From Bacillota bacterium (GTDB taxonomy: Bacteria > Bacillota > Clostridia > Acetivibrionales > DSM-1351): a stretch of 64,000 nucleotides of DNA. A program made the translations under genes and the position numbers. Positions 26,775-34,703 of this stretch are shown in pieces. The stretch lies in contig JAEWCZ010000066.1 of NCBI GenBank assembly GCA_023390335.1, forward strand, positions 818,550 to 882,549, given 5' to 3'. The notes below the pieces were generated by a model, which was not told the DNA's origin, ran no database searches, and was given only the letters and a program-made list of their open reading frames with translations. Positions within the stretch are counted from its first letter, which is position 1, and each line of letters begins with the position of its first letter.

Positions 26775-26867
26775 ATGGATTGCGACCCTGATAGTAATTA
26801 TCACATACGTAATTCAATAAATTATGTGGGCTTGTTTGCTGTGCCGTTTACTTTGTCGACAAAGTAA
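26775..26867 (+). CDS. 30-codon ORF between the Mg2+ riboswitch and corA
   Basis: ATG with an excellent SD (AGGAGGTGA, spacing about 5-8) encodes MDCDPDSNYHIRNSINYVGL and ten more residues ending FTLSTK. It starts 25 bases after the riboswitch terminator and stops about 50 bases before corA. It may be a leader peptide that tunes corA translation, or a genuine small membrane-associated protein (NYVGLFAVPF is hydrophobic). Not recognised; detection rests on the SD and an open frame. Confidence 0.5.
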   Translation: MDCDPDSNYHIRNSINYVGLFAVPFTLSTK

Positions 26868-26918
26868 TGTATGCAAATAATCCCTTAATGTAAGACTATA
26901 TAGAGAAGAGGGATATCT

Positions 26919-27848
26919 ATGATTGAAATTTATAAAACAGTAAATAACGAAATAGTGCGTACAGAAACCTTTGAGGATGGAGTATGGGTAAATCTCATAA
27001 ATCCTACCGAAGAAGAAATTGTAAAGGTACACAGTACACTTGGTGTGGAAATGGACTTTCTCAAGGCTGCACTTGACGAAGAAGAAAGAGCTCGTATTGA
27101 AAGTGACAATGGACAGACTCTCATAATCGTTGACGTACCCATCGTTGACAAAGAGGGTAAATTGAACGTCTATACGACCATACCTCTTGCGATTATACTT
27201 ATAAAACACATAATTATTACGGTATGTCTGAAAGAAGACACAATACTTAATGATTTTGCAAACAACAGAGTTAAATCCTTTTTAACTCAGTTTAAGACAA
27301 GGTTTGTGTTGCAGATACTATACAGGAATGCAACAAGGTACTTACAATACCTCAAGCATATAGACAAAACCAGTAGCAGAATAGAGCAAGAAGTTTATAA
27401 GTCCATGAAGAACAAGGAAGTAATTCAGATGCTGAAACTTGAAAAGAGTCTTGTATACTTTTCAACAGCATTAAAATCAAATGAAGTAGTTCTGGAAAAA
27501 TTAATGAAATATGAATATATAAAGAATTATCCTGATGACCAAGAGCTTCTTGAGGACGTTATCATAGAAAACAAGCAGGCTATAGAGATGGCCAATATTT
27601 ACAGCAGTATTCTGTCCGGAACAATGGATGCTTTTGCTTCTGTTATTTCAAACAACCTCAATATAGTAATGAAGTTTTTGACATCAGTTACTATAGTAAT
27701 GGCTATACCCACAATGATTTCCAGCTTCTTTGGTATGAATGTTGATTTGCCTTTAAGAGGAGGACATTCCTTCTGGTTTATAGTAATAATTGCGGTTGTA
27801 ATGTGTATGGTTGCGGGTTACACACTTTATAAGAAAAAATTATTTTAA
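26919..27848 (+). CDS. corA: CorA-family Mg2+/divalent cation channel
   Basis: 309 residues: a large cytoplasmic N-terminal domain, long stalk helix, and two C-terminal transmembrane helices. The universal GMN selectivity motif follows TM1 (FFGMN, 272-274), and the protein ends in the basic tail YKKKLF. It forms a pentameric magnesium channel in the cytoplasmic membrane. The upstream M-box makes Mg2+ the likely physiological substrate. Confidence 0.95.
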   Translation: MIEIYKTVNNEIVRTETFEDGVWVNLINPTEEEIVKVHSTLGVEMDFLKAALDEEERARIESDNGQTLIIVDVPIVDKEGKLNVYTTIPLAIILIKHIIITVCLKEDTILNDFANNRVKSFLTQFKTRFVLQILYRNATRYLQYLKHIDKTSSRIEQEVYKSMKNKEVIQMLKLEKSLVYFSTALKSNEVVLEKLMKYEYIKNYPDDQELLEDVIIENKQAIEMANIYSSILSGTMDAFASVISNNLNIVMKFLTSVTIVMAIPTMISSFFGMNVDLPLRGGHSFWFIVIIAVVMCMVAGYTLYKKKLF

Positions 27849-27857
27849 ATATAAAAA

Positions 27858-27886
27858 GGATGCCTCGATTAAGAGACATCCTATAT
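27858..27886. terminator. Terminator hairpin after corA
   Basis: AGGATGCCTC, loop GATTA, GAGACATCCT, with one mismatch, followed by an AT-rich tract. It may serve both corA and the convergent small gene. Confidence 0.55.
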
Positions 27887-28111
27887 TTATCTTTCACACA
27901 TGTTTCCTGCACCATCATAAAAACTATCATCGCAATTTCTTAATAAACCCTGACTATCATAAAAGGCTTCGTCGGATTTTCTTAATATACTGAAATAATC
28001 AAAATAATCTTCACCCGGGTCGCGCAGTATTCCTTCTTTATCAAAGAAACTGTCTCCGGGATTTCTTAAAATTCCCCGGCCATCATAAAATTTTTCCTTA
28101 CGGGAATACAA
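27887..28111 (-). CDS. 74-residue tandem-repeat protein (FYDxxGxLR repeats)
   Basis: The product is built from about five copies of a 14-15 residue unit: FYDGRGILRNPGDS, FFDKEGILRDPGED, YFDYFSILRKSDEA, FYDSQGLLRNCDDS and FYDGAGNM. Each has an aromatic-aromatic-Asp, a Gly and a Leu-Arg. There is no signal peptide or transmembrane helix. The start appears to be TTG with a purine-rich GAGTGATGAG upstream, so it is somewhat uncertain. Convergent with corA. Unknown function; such repeats can form small beta-rich modules. Confidence 0.6.
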   Translation of the reverse strand: MYSRKEKFYDGRGILRNPGDSFFDKEGILRDPGEDYFDYFSILRKSDEAFYDSQGLLRNCDDSFYDGAGNMCER

Positions 28112-28226
28112 AACTCATCACTCTTTCTTTTAATAATCAAAAAAATTATATCATATTGCTTAAAAATAGCCAAATTTAATTATCCTTGAAACTGACATAT
28201 TTATGTTCATGTACAAGGAGGTGGTC

Positions 28227-28343
28227 ATGAAAAAATGGCAAGCTTGTATTATAGCTTCAAATTCCTTGCTTATAATAAGTATATGTAATGAATTTGATAA
28301 TGTACATCTATTGTTGGAAATAATCCTCACAATAAAGTTGTAA
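28227..28343 (+). CDS. 38-codon hydrophobic small ORF
   Basis: ATG with a perfect AGGAGGTG five bases upstream encodes MKKWQACIIASNSLLIISIC followed by 18 more residues, with one hydrophobic segment. It lies in an otherwise empty 317-base gap before the FAD oxidoreductase operon. No homologue recognised; called on SD and membrane-peptide-like composition only. Confidence 0.4.
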   Translation: MKKWQACIIASNSLLIISICNEFDNVHLLLEIILTIKL

Positions 28344-28428
28344 ACATTTTTTTAGGAATGGAATTGTGCTATAATTCAAATATATTTTTGTAAGAAAATA
28401 GGTATTGATGTATTTTGGAGGGTAATAA

Positions 28429-29895
28429 ATGGATATAAATGCTCAAAATCAATTTGATATTGTAATAGTTGGGGCGGGCGCTGTGGGGTGTGCAATAGCA
28501 AGAGAGCTTTCCAGATACCAATTGAAAATTGCGGTTTTTGAAAAGGAAAGCGATGTGGCAGCCGGAACCAGCGGCAGAAACAGTGCTGTAGTACACGCAG
28601 GCTTTAACAACAAGCCCGGCAGTCTTATGGCAAAGTTTTGCGTAGAAGGAAATGAAGGCTTTGAAAGCTTGTGTAAAGAGCTGGATGTTCCATATAAAAA
28701 AACAGGAAAGCTAATAGTGGCTTTTGATGAAAGCGACTTTGAGGGAATAGACAAGTTAATTGAAAATGGTAAAAAGAACGGCGTAAAAGGCCTTGAATTT
28801 GTAGGCGAAGACGTTGTTAAAAAACTTGAGCCCCATGTTGGTGGGATTGGAGCAATGTTGTCTCCCAATACGGCAATAACCAACCCATTTTTGTACACGG
28901 TGGCTCTTGCAGAAAACGCTGTACAAAATGGAGTTAAATTCTTTCTGGAAACCGAGGTAAAGGGAATTTCAAAAAGAAATAATCTCTTTCGTATAAAGGC
29001 TGGAGAATCTTATTACTACAGCAGATACATCATTAACAGTGCAGGACTTTACTCAGACAGGATAGCTTCAATGGCAGGAGAAACAGGCTACAAGATTTAT
29101 CCCTGCCGCGGAGAATACTTTATATTGGACAAACGTACAAGCCAATATTTGAATATGCCTGTTTACCCTGTTCCAAGGCCCGGAATCGGGGGGCTTGGTG
29201 TTCACCTGACACCTACAATGGAAGGAAATATACTTATCGGACCAAGTGCAGAGTATATTAAAACAAAAAATGACTACAGTGCTACAAAGACTGTAATGGA
29301 CAAGCTTTTTAAGGAAGCAAAGGAACTTCTTCCACCACTTAGCATGAAGCACATTATACGAAGTTATACCGGTATCCGATCAAAAATAGTAGGGCCTAAA
29401 ACTGGCGGCTTTGGAGATTTCATTATAGAGGAATCAAAGGTGGTACCTGGCCTTATAAACCTTATAGGCATTGAATCTCCGGGACTTACATCATCAGCTC
29501 CAATCAGCCGTATGGTTAGAGATATTATTGCAAATAAAGAAGACCTGATGGCTAAAAAGGATTTTATAGCTGAGAGAAAGGGAATTGTTCAGTTCAGAGA
29601 GTTACCAGCGGAACAAAAGCAAACATTAATCAAAGAATGTCCTGAGTATGGAGAGATAGTCTGCAGATGCGAGAGTATCACCAAAAAGGAAATACTGGAC
29701 GCAGTAAATAATCCCCTTGGAGTTACAACTCTTGCAGGAATAAAATATAGAGCAAGACCAATGATGGGAAGATGTCAGGGTGGTTACTGCCTAACCAGAA
29801 TTGTTGACATTTTGAAAAATGAAAAAGGATTAAATCCTGAAGAAATAACTTTAAGAGGCAAAAATTCAAAATTGTTTACCGGACAGGTAAAGTAA
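28429..29895 (+). CDS. FAD-dependent glycerol-3-phosphate dehydrogenase-like protein with [2Fe-2S] domain
   Basis: 488 residues. N-terminal Rossmann FAD site IVIVGAGAVGCAIARELSRY, then a DAO-type oxidoreductase body (TSGRNSAVVHAGF; SAGLYSD). The C-terminal BFD-like [2Fe-2S] domain has CRCESITKKE and CQGGYC (about 405-460). This matches the GlpA-like anaerobic glycerol-3-phosphate dehydrogenase type; an L-2-hydroxyacid substrate remains possible. First of a run with a second FAD protein and a DUF1667 protein, probably one complex. Confidence 0.85.
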   Translation: MDINAQNQFDIVIVGAGAVGCAIARELSRYQLKIAVFEKESDVAAGTSGRNSAVVHAGFNNKPGSLMAKFCVEGNEGFESLCKELDVPYKKTGKLIVAFDESDFEGIDKLIENGKKNGVKGLEFVGEDVVKKLEPHVGGIGAMLSPNTAITNPFLYTVALAENAVQNGVKFFLETEVKGISKRNNLFRIKAGESYYYSRYIINSAGLYSDRIASMAGETGYKIYPCRGEYFILDKRTSQYLNMPVYPVPRPGIGGLGVHLTPTMEGNILIGPSAEYIKTKNDYSATKTVMDKLFKEAKELLPPLSMKHIIRSYTGIRSKIVGPKTGGFGDFIIEESKVVPGLINLIGIESPGLTSSAPISRMVRDIIANKEDLMAKKDFIAERKGIVQFRELPAEQKQTLIKECPEYGEIVCRCESITKKEILDAVNNPLGVTTLAGIKYRARPMMGRCQGGYCLTRIVDILKNEKGLNPEEITLRGKNSKLFTGQVK

Positions 29896-29914
29896 AAAAG
29901 TATAGGTGAGGCGT

Positions 29915-31153
29915 ATGATAATAAATAAAGATTTAGTTATAGTTGGTGCAGGCCCGGCAGGTCTTGCAGCCGCTGTAGAAGCTAAAAAGAATGGGATAGA
30001 AGATATTCTGGTGATTGAAAGAGAGCCTATCCCGGGGGGGATACTAAACCAATGTATTCATGATGGCTTTGGAATTGTAAAGTTCAATGAAGCCCTGACC
30101 GGCCCGGAATATGCCAGAAAATATATAGATGAGGCTAAAAAGCTGCAAATAGAAATAGCCACAAATACCATGGTTCAGGATATTAGCAGCAACAGGGAAG
30201 TTACAACCATAAGCTCCGACGGAATAAAAATCTACAGGGCAGGTGCTGTGATACTGGCAATGGGGTGCAGGGAGAGGACAAGGGGTGCAATATGCATTCC
30301 AGGAACCCGTCCGGCAGGTGTCTTTACAGCAGGCGTAGCTCAGAATCTGGTTAATATCAGAAATACCATGGTAGGCAAAAAAGTAGTAATACTTGGCTCC
30401 GGTGACATAGGACTTATAATGGCAAGAAGGTTGACCTTGGAAGGTGCTGAGGTTTTGGCGGTTGTAGAAAAACTTCCTTATTCCAGTGGGCTACAGAGAA
30501 ATATAACCCAGTGTCTTGAGGATTTTAATATACCTCTTTTATTGAGCCATACTGTGACCAATATAGAGGGACATGAACGGGTTAAGAGTGTAACTGTAGC
30601 AAAAGTCAATGAAAAGGGAGACCCTATACGTGGGACATCCATAAAATTTGACTGTGATACATTAATTTTATCGGTGGGATTGATACCTGAAAACGAGGTT
30701 GCTCTAAACGCTGGAATAATTCTGGATAACGTTACAGGCGGTGCGTCTGTGGATGAAAACCTTCAAACCAATATACCGGGAATTTTTGCTTGTGGTAATG
30801 TTTTACAGGTACATGATCTGGTTGACTATGTTTCTGCGGAAGGAGAACTTGCTGCCAAAAGTGCAGTTTCTTATATAAGAAATAGTAAGTCCATAGAATC
30901 AGAGGTCAAGGTTAAAGCCGGTAAGGGTATCAGGTATGTACTTCCCCAGACCATTTCCGCAGACAAGGATATTACATTTTCTATGAGGGTTAATAATCCT
31001 TCAAAAAGGAAGACAATAGTTTTTAAAGACGGGGAAAAACAATTAAAGAAAAAATTCTTTATGGCTTTAAATCCTGCCGAAATGGTAAGGATTGAGCTGA
31101 AATCCCATGAACTCAAGGATATAAGCGGTCTGGAGGTGTACATAGATGAATAA
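29915..31153 (+). CDS. NAD(P)/FAD-dependent oxidoreductase, partner subunit
   Basis: 412 residues of the pyridine-nucleotide-disulfide fold. FAD motif LVIVGAGPAGLAAAVEAKKN at the start; second nucleotide-binding motif VVILGSGDIGLIMARRL near 155; FACGNVLQVHD near 290 positions the flavin. In the GlpA/HcnB-type complexes this subunit likely passes electrons from the dehydrogenase to NAD(P). ATG 29915 is favoured over GTG 29906, since AGGTGAGG sits just upstream. It overlaps the DUF1667 gene. Confidence 0.85.
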   Translation: MIINKDLVIVGAGPAGLAAAVEAKKNGIEDILVIEREPIPGGILNQCIHDGFGIVKFNEALTGPEYARKYIDEAKKLQIEIATNTMVQDISSNREVTTISSDGIKIYRAGAVILAMGCRERTRGAICIPGTRPAGVFTAGVAQNLVNIRNTMVGKKVVILGSGDIGLIMARRLTLEGAEVLAVVEKLPYSSGLQRNITQCLEDFNIPLLLSHTVTNIEGHERVKSVTVAKVNEKGDPIRGTSIKFDCDTLILSVGLIPENEVALNAGIILDNVTGGASVDENLQTNIPGIFACGNVLQVHDLVDYVSAEGELAAKSAVSYIRNSKSIESEVKVKAGKGIRYVLPQTISADKDITFSMRVNNPSKRKTIVFKDGEKQLKKKFFMALNPAEMVRIELKSHELKDISGLEVYIDE

Positions 31154-31526
31154 AACCCGTGATATAGTTTGTATAGTTTGTCCAAACGGCTGCAGAATGA
31201 ATGTTGCCTACGATGAAAATAACAAAGTTACACTAGTAGAAAATGCTTCATGTAAAAAAGGTGAGGAATATGCTGTAAACGAAATACAATGCCCAAAAAG
31301 AAGTATTACTTCAACTGTGGGTGTAATAAACGGCGTTTTGCCTTTGGTAAGTGTGAGAACTGATAAGCCCATTCCAAAAGAAAAGATATCAGCGGCTTTG
31401 GATGAAATAAGAAAAATCCGACTTGATGCCCCTGTAACATTTCATCAGGTAATTGCAAATGATCTTCTAGGAACGGGAGCAAAGCTCATATCCACCAAGG
31501 AGGTTGCTAGAGTAGAAAAATTGTAA
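31146..31526 (+). CDS. DUF1667 protein, third subunit of the oxidoreductase complex
   Basis: 126 residues with Cys pairs characteristic of DUF1667: CIVCPNGC near the N-terminus, then CKKGEEYAVNEIQCPKR. Usually encoded beside GlpA/HcnB-type flavoproteins; probably an electron-transfer or structural subunit binding a metal or Fe-S cluster (inference). Overlaps the previous stop by eight bases; GGAGGTG lies upstream. Confidence 0.88.
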   Translation: MNKTRDIVCIVCPNGCRMNVAYDENNKVTLVENASCKKGEEYAVNEIQCPKRSITSTVGVINGVLPLVSVRTDKPIPKEKISAALDEIRKIRLDAPVTFHQVIANDLLGTGAKLISTKEVARVEKL

Positions 31527-31539
31527 ACTGGAGGTTTTA

Positions 31540-31725
31540 ATGGAACAGGAAAAAGTCAATTGCCTGAAATGCAAGCATTACTTTATAACTTATGATATCA
31601 GAATGCCTTACGGATGTAAGCTTTTTGGATTTAAGGGCAGACAGATGCCTTCTGTTTCCGTTCGCCAGTCATCGGGGAACGATTGTCATGGCTATGATAT
31701 AAAGAACAAACAAAATAAGCCTTAA
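31540..31725 (+). CDS. Small Cys-rich protein at end of the oxidoreductase operon
   Basis: 61 residues: CLKCKHYFITYD, then MPYGCKLFGFKGRQMPS and a later CHGYD, giving four Cys suited to one metal site. GGAGG precedes the ATG and the gap from the DUF1667 gene is 13 bases, so it belongs to the operon. Conserved-hypothetical look; function not known. Confidence 0.75.
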   Translation: MEQEKVNCLKCKHYFITYDIRMPYGCKLFGFKGRQMPSVSVRQSSGNDCHGYDIKNKQNKP

Positions 31726-31776
31726 AAATAGAGTAAATTTTGTGTAAAAAGTTTAGTACAAATTACCGTTATCTTA

Positions 31777-31825
31777 TTGACAATGATTATCATTTTAAGT
31801 TAATATATTATTGAGAATAGTTATC
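31777..31825 (+). promoter_or_regulatory. feo promoter with overlapping Fur box
   Basis: TTGACA (31777-31782), 18 bases, TAATAT (31801-31806). The spacer holds GACAATGATTATCATTTTA (31779-31797), a close match to the Fur 19-mer, and TGAGAATAGTTATCA follows at about 31812. Fe2+-Fur should block transcription of feoAB and of fur itself. Confidence 0.85.
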
Positions 31826-31843
31826 AAAAAGGTGGCGGTTAAT

Positions 31844-32065
31844 TTGACATTAGACAAAGTTAACAGAGGAGATATCATTGAAATTGTAAGTATAGAAGAT
31901 AAGGATATCCGTGCCCAAGCGATACGCCTTTGTATATATGAAGGCTCTAAACTGAAGTGTGCTGAAAAACTGCCGGCTGGACCGATAATATTGCAGAACA
32001 GACTTCAGGAAGTTGCTATCAGCAGAAAACTTGCAGAACAAATAATTATTGAAAAAGTGAGCTGA
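31844..32065 (+). CDS. feoA: FeoA ferrous-iron transport protein
   Basis: 73-residue SH3-like cytoplasmic partner of FeoB. Starts at TTG 31844 (AAAGGTGGCGG upstream); earlier in-frame codons overlap the Fur box. Beta-rich sequence with LDKVNRGDIIEIV and a C-terminal EVAISRKLAEQI. First gene of feoA-feoB-zinc ribbon-fur. Confidence 0.88.
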   Translation: MTLDKVNRGDIIEIVSIEDKDIRAQAIRLCIYEGSKLKCAEKLPAGPIILQNRLQEVAISRKLAEQIIIEKVS

Positions 32066-32100
32066 AATAACCGGAATTATTGGTATGCCTGGGGGATATT

Positions 32101-33924
32101 ATGGAAAACACTATTACTAAAAAAGATTTAAAGCACCTGGTTCTTGTAGGAAACCCAAATGTAGGGAAATCGGTATTTTTCAACGCACTTACAGGAATGT
32201 ATGTTGATGTATCGAACTTTCCCGGTACTACGGTAGATATAAGCACCGGGCGTTATGGAGATTATATAGTTGAGGATACACCCGGAATATATGGTGTATC
32301 CTCGTTTAATGATGAGGAAAGAGTTGCCAGGGACGTAATAATTAACGGAGACCTGGTTTTGAATGTAATTGATGCGGTTCATATGCAAAGGGATATTTTT
32401 CTGACCCAACAGCTTATAGACATGGGCAAGAAAGTAATTGTTGCCGTGAACCTTATTGATGAAGCGACTAAAAACGGTATAAAGGTAGATACCGCAGAAC
32501 TGTCAAGACAATTAGGAGTGGAAGTTGTTGCGACTTCTGCGCTCAAAGGCATTGGTGTGAATGAAATAAAGCAAAAGATAGCCAATGCAAGGGTTGGTAT
32601 AAAAACCGAAGGAGTACAGGAGCTTATCAATAGTTATGACCTCAACGAAATAACCGAAGCTGAAGCCTTGATGTTATTGGAGGATGATGAAATACTTTCA
32701 GAAAGAAAGGGCCTTCCGAATGCCGGAAAGCGGGAGGAGATTTATAAAAGTAGAAGGCAAAGAGTAGACAAAATTGTTGAAAGTGTTCTTTCAGATTCAT
32801 ATAACGGAACAAGTTTTGGAACTACTATCGGAAGACTGCTGCTAAAGCCTATAACAGGCATACCAATGCTACTTGCAATAATGGTAGGTATGTTCTGGTT
32901 CATAGGAGTTTTTGTAGCACAAACAGTTGTTGATTTTACAGAAGGAACAGTAATGGAAGGTTTTTATAAACCTTTTATAGAGTCAATCCTCAGTTTTATC
33001 CCTAAAAACTCCTTTATCGGAAGTTTGTTGATAGGCGATTACGGTCTTCTAACAATGACTGTAATTTATATTTTAGGGTTGTTGCTGCCTTTGACTATAG
33101 GATTTTACATGCTTATGTCAATTCTGGAAGACTCAGGGTTTCTGCCTAGAATTGCTGTACTTTCAGACAAAGCCCTATCCAAAGTTGGTCTTAACGGAAG
33201 GGCGATAATACCACTTATACTGGGCTTTGGCTGTATAACTATGGCTACAATGACAACCCGCCTTTTAGGGTCAAGAAGAGAGCGTGTAATTGCTACGTTT
33301 TTATTGGGACTGACCATTCCATGCTCTGCACAATTTGGTGTAATTATTGGATTGCTGACACCTTTGGGAATGAAATATATAATAGCCTATACCGCATTAT
33401 TGATTTTAATATTTGGTATTTCAGGAGTACTAATGAACAAAATCCTGCCGGGAGAATCTACTCAGTTATTTATAGATTTACCACAAATAAGGATGCCTCA
33501 GTTTAAGAATGTTATGAAAAAGACCTTTGTAAAGGCAAAAGCCTTCCTAATAGAGGCAACACCCATATTTGCCCTTGGAGCAGTCTTAATAACCGTATTG
33601 CAATACACAGGACTATTGGTAAAAATAGAAAATGCAATATCTCCTTTAACGGTTCAGTGGCTTAAACTGCCGGAGCAGGCATCTGTAGTATTTATAATGG
33701 GAATTATCAGAAGAGACTTTGGAGCAGCGGGACTAAGTCATATGGTTCTGTCAAATCCTCAAATGCTAGTGGCACTTATAACCATTACCCTATTTGTACC
33801 GTGTGTAGCTTCAATTATTATGATATTTAAGGAGAGGTCTAAGTTAGAGGCAACTACAATCTGGCTTGGCAGCTTTGCTATAGCGTTTTTGGTAGGAGGA
33901 GTTCTGGCACACATTATAGTCTGA
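32101..33924 (+). CDS. feoB: FeoB Fe2+ transporter GTPase
   Basis: 607 residues. The N-terminal G-protein domain has G1 GNPNVGKS, G3 DTPG, G4 NLID and G5 SALKG (within 1-170), then a helical domain and a C-terminal polytopic membrane part with the Gate-type cores (GFLPRIAVLSD; PCSAQFGVIIGLL). It imports ferrous iron across the cytoplasmic membrane. ATG 32101 has GGGGGA upstream. Slightly short relative to enterobacterial FeoB (about 770), as in many Firmicutes. Confidence 0.95.
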   Translation: MENTITKKDLKHLVLVGNPNVGKSVFFNALTGMYVDVSNFPGTTVDISTGRYGDYIVEDTPGIYGVSSFNDEERVARDVIINGDLVLNVIDAVHMQRDIFLTQQLIDMGKKVIVAVNLIDEATKNGIKVDTAELSRQLGVEVVATSALKGIGVNEIKQKIANARVGIKTEGVQELINSYDLNEITEAEALMLLEDDEILSERKGLPNAGKREEIYKSRRQRVDKIVESVLSDSYNGTSFGTTIGRLLLKPITGIPMLLAIMVGMFWFIGVFVAQTVVDFTEGTVMEGFYKPFIESILSFIPKNSFIGSLLIGDYGLLTMTVIYILGLLLPLTIGFYMLMSILEDSGFLPRIAVLSDKALSKVGLNGRAIIPLILGFGCITMATMTTRLLGSRRERVIATFLLGLTIPCSAQFGVIIGLLTPLGMKYIIAYTALLILIFGISGVLMNKILPGESTQLFIDLPQIRMPQFKNVMKKTFVKAKAFLIEATPIFALGAVLITVLQYTGLLVKIENAISPLTVQWLKLPEQASVVFIMGIIRRDFGAAGLSHMVLSNPQMLVALITITLFVPCVASIIMIFKERSKLEATTIWLGSFAIAFLVGGVLAHIIV

Positions 33925-33940
33925 CAGGGAGGCTGGTAAT

Positions 33941-34099
33941 ATGTTAGTAGAATGCAGCCAGTGTAAGTATCAGTTTGAATATAATCCAGATAAAAAAGAA
34001 AACACAAAATGCCCAAGATGTGGTAAAATATTCATAGAAAAGCGGGGATGTGAAAACTGTAAAGGATGTTCATTGTGGAAAACCTGCAAAAATAGTTGA
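33941..34099 (+). CDS. 52-residue Cys-rich zinc-ribbon protein between feoB and fur
   Basis: ATG 33941 after GGGAGG. Eight Cys in three clusters: CSQC (5-8), CPRC (24-27) and CENCKGC...C (37-49), typical of a rubredoxin-like knuckle plus a second site. Ends three bases into the fur SD, so it is transcribed with feoAB and fur. Could be an iron or zinc sensor or chaperone; function unknown. Confidence 0.75.
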   Translation: MLVECSQCKYQFEYNPDKKENTKCPRCGKIFIEKRGCENCKGCSLWKTCKNS

Positions 34100-34113
34100 A
34101 GGAGGACTATCTT

Positions 34114-34554
34114 TTGAATACTGGCGACAGCGGCTTTTTAAAAGAAAAATTAAAGGAATGCGGATATAAATTTACAGGGCAAAGAGCAGCAATCCTTGAT
34201 ACATTGGTTCAGTGTTCAGGACAACACGTAAGTACTGAGGAGCTGTTCAACATGGTTAAAGCCAAACATCCTGAAATTGGCCTTGCAACAGTGTACAGAA
34301 CCATGGTTTTATTAGATAAGCACAATCTTGTTCATAAACTTGATTTTGATGACGGTTTTAGCAGGTATGAGTTGGTCAAACCCAATGAAGATCACAGACA
34401 TCACCATCTTATTTGCAGTTCCTGTGGGTGTGTTTCAGAGGTTGAGGAAGACTTGCTGGATAATCTTGAAGAGGAGATTCTCAAAAAGAACGGTTTTCTG
34501 GTAAAAGACCACAGGGTACAGTTTTATGGATTATGTCAAAAATGCAGGGAATAA
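34114..34554 (+). CDS. fur: Fur-family ferric uptake repressor
   Basis: 146 residues: winged-helix DNA-binding domain (GYKFTGQRAAILDTLV; IGLATVYRTMVLLDK) then metal-binding/dimerisation domain with HRHHHLICSSCG and a final CQKC, the structural zinc Cys pair. A Fur box precedes the operon, so autoregulation is likely. Start TTG 34114 has GAAGGAGG eight bases upstream. PerR or Zur identity cannot be excluded, but location with feoAB favours Fur. Confidence 0.88.
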   Translation: MNTGDSGFLKEKLKECGYKFTGQRAAILDTLVQCSGQHVSTEELFNMVKAKHPEIGLATVYRTMVLLDKHNLVHKLDFDDGFSRYELVKPNEDHRHHHLICSSCGCVSEVEEDLLDNLEEEILKKNGFLVKDHRVQFYGLCQKCRE

Positions 34555-34570
34555 ATTATATAACTATATT

Positions 34571-34624
34571 TTAAGAAGGCATAGTAGAAAAATATACAAA
34601 AATATTTATCTACTGTGCCTTAAA
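34571..34624 (+). terminator. Long inverted repeat after fur
   Basis: TTAAGAAGGCATAGTAGAAA and its imperfect complement TTTATCTACTGTGCCTTAA flank a short AT loop; weak or no T-run, so termination efficiency is uncertain. Confidence 0.5.
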
Positions 34625-34703
34625 ATTTATTCAAATTAATATAGTTTATATTATAAGTCGGTGTATAATTAAGTTTAAATTTACAATAAGTGGAGGAAAA
34701 ATA

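Noticed and set aside
26814..27209. 131-codon reverse ORF overlapping corA
   Set aside because: Opposite to a well-supported CorA gene with M-box and promoter; no SD.
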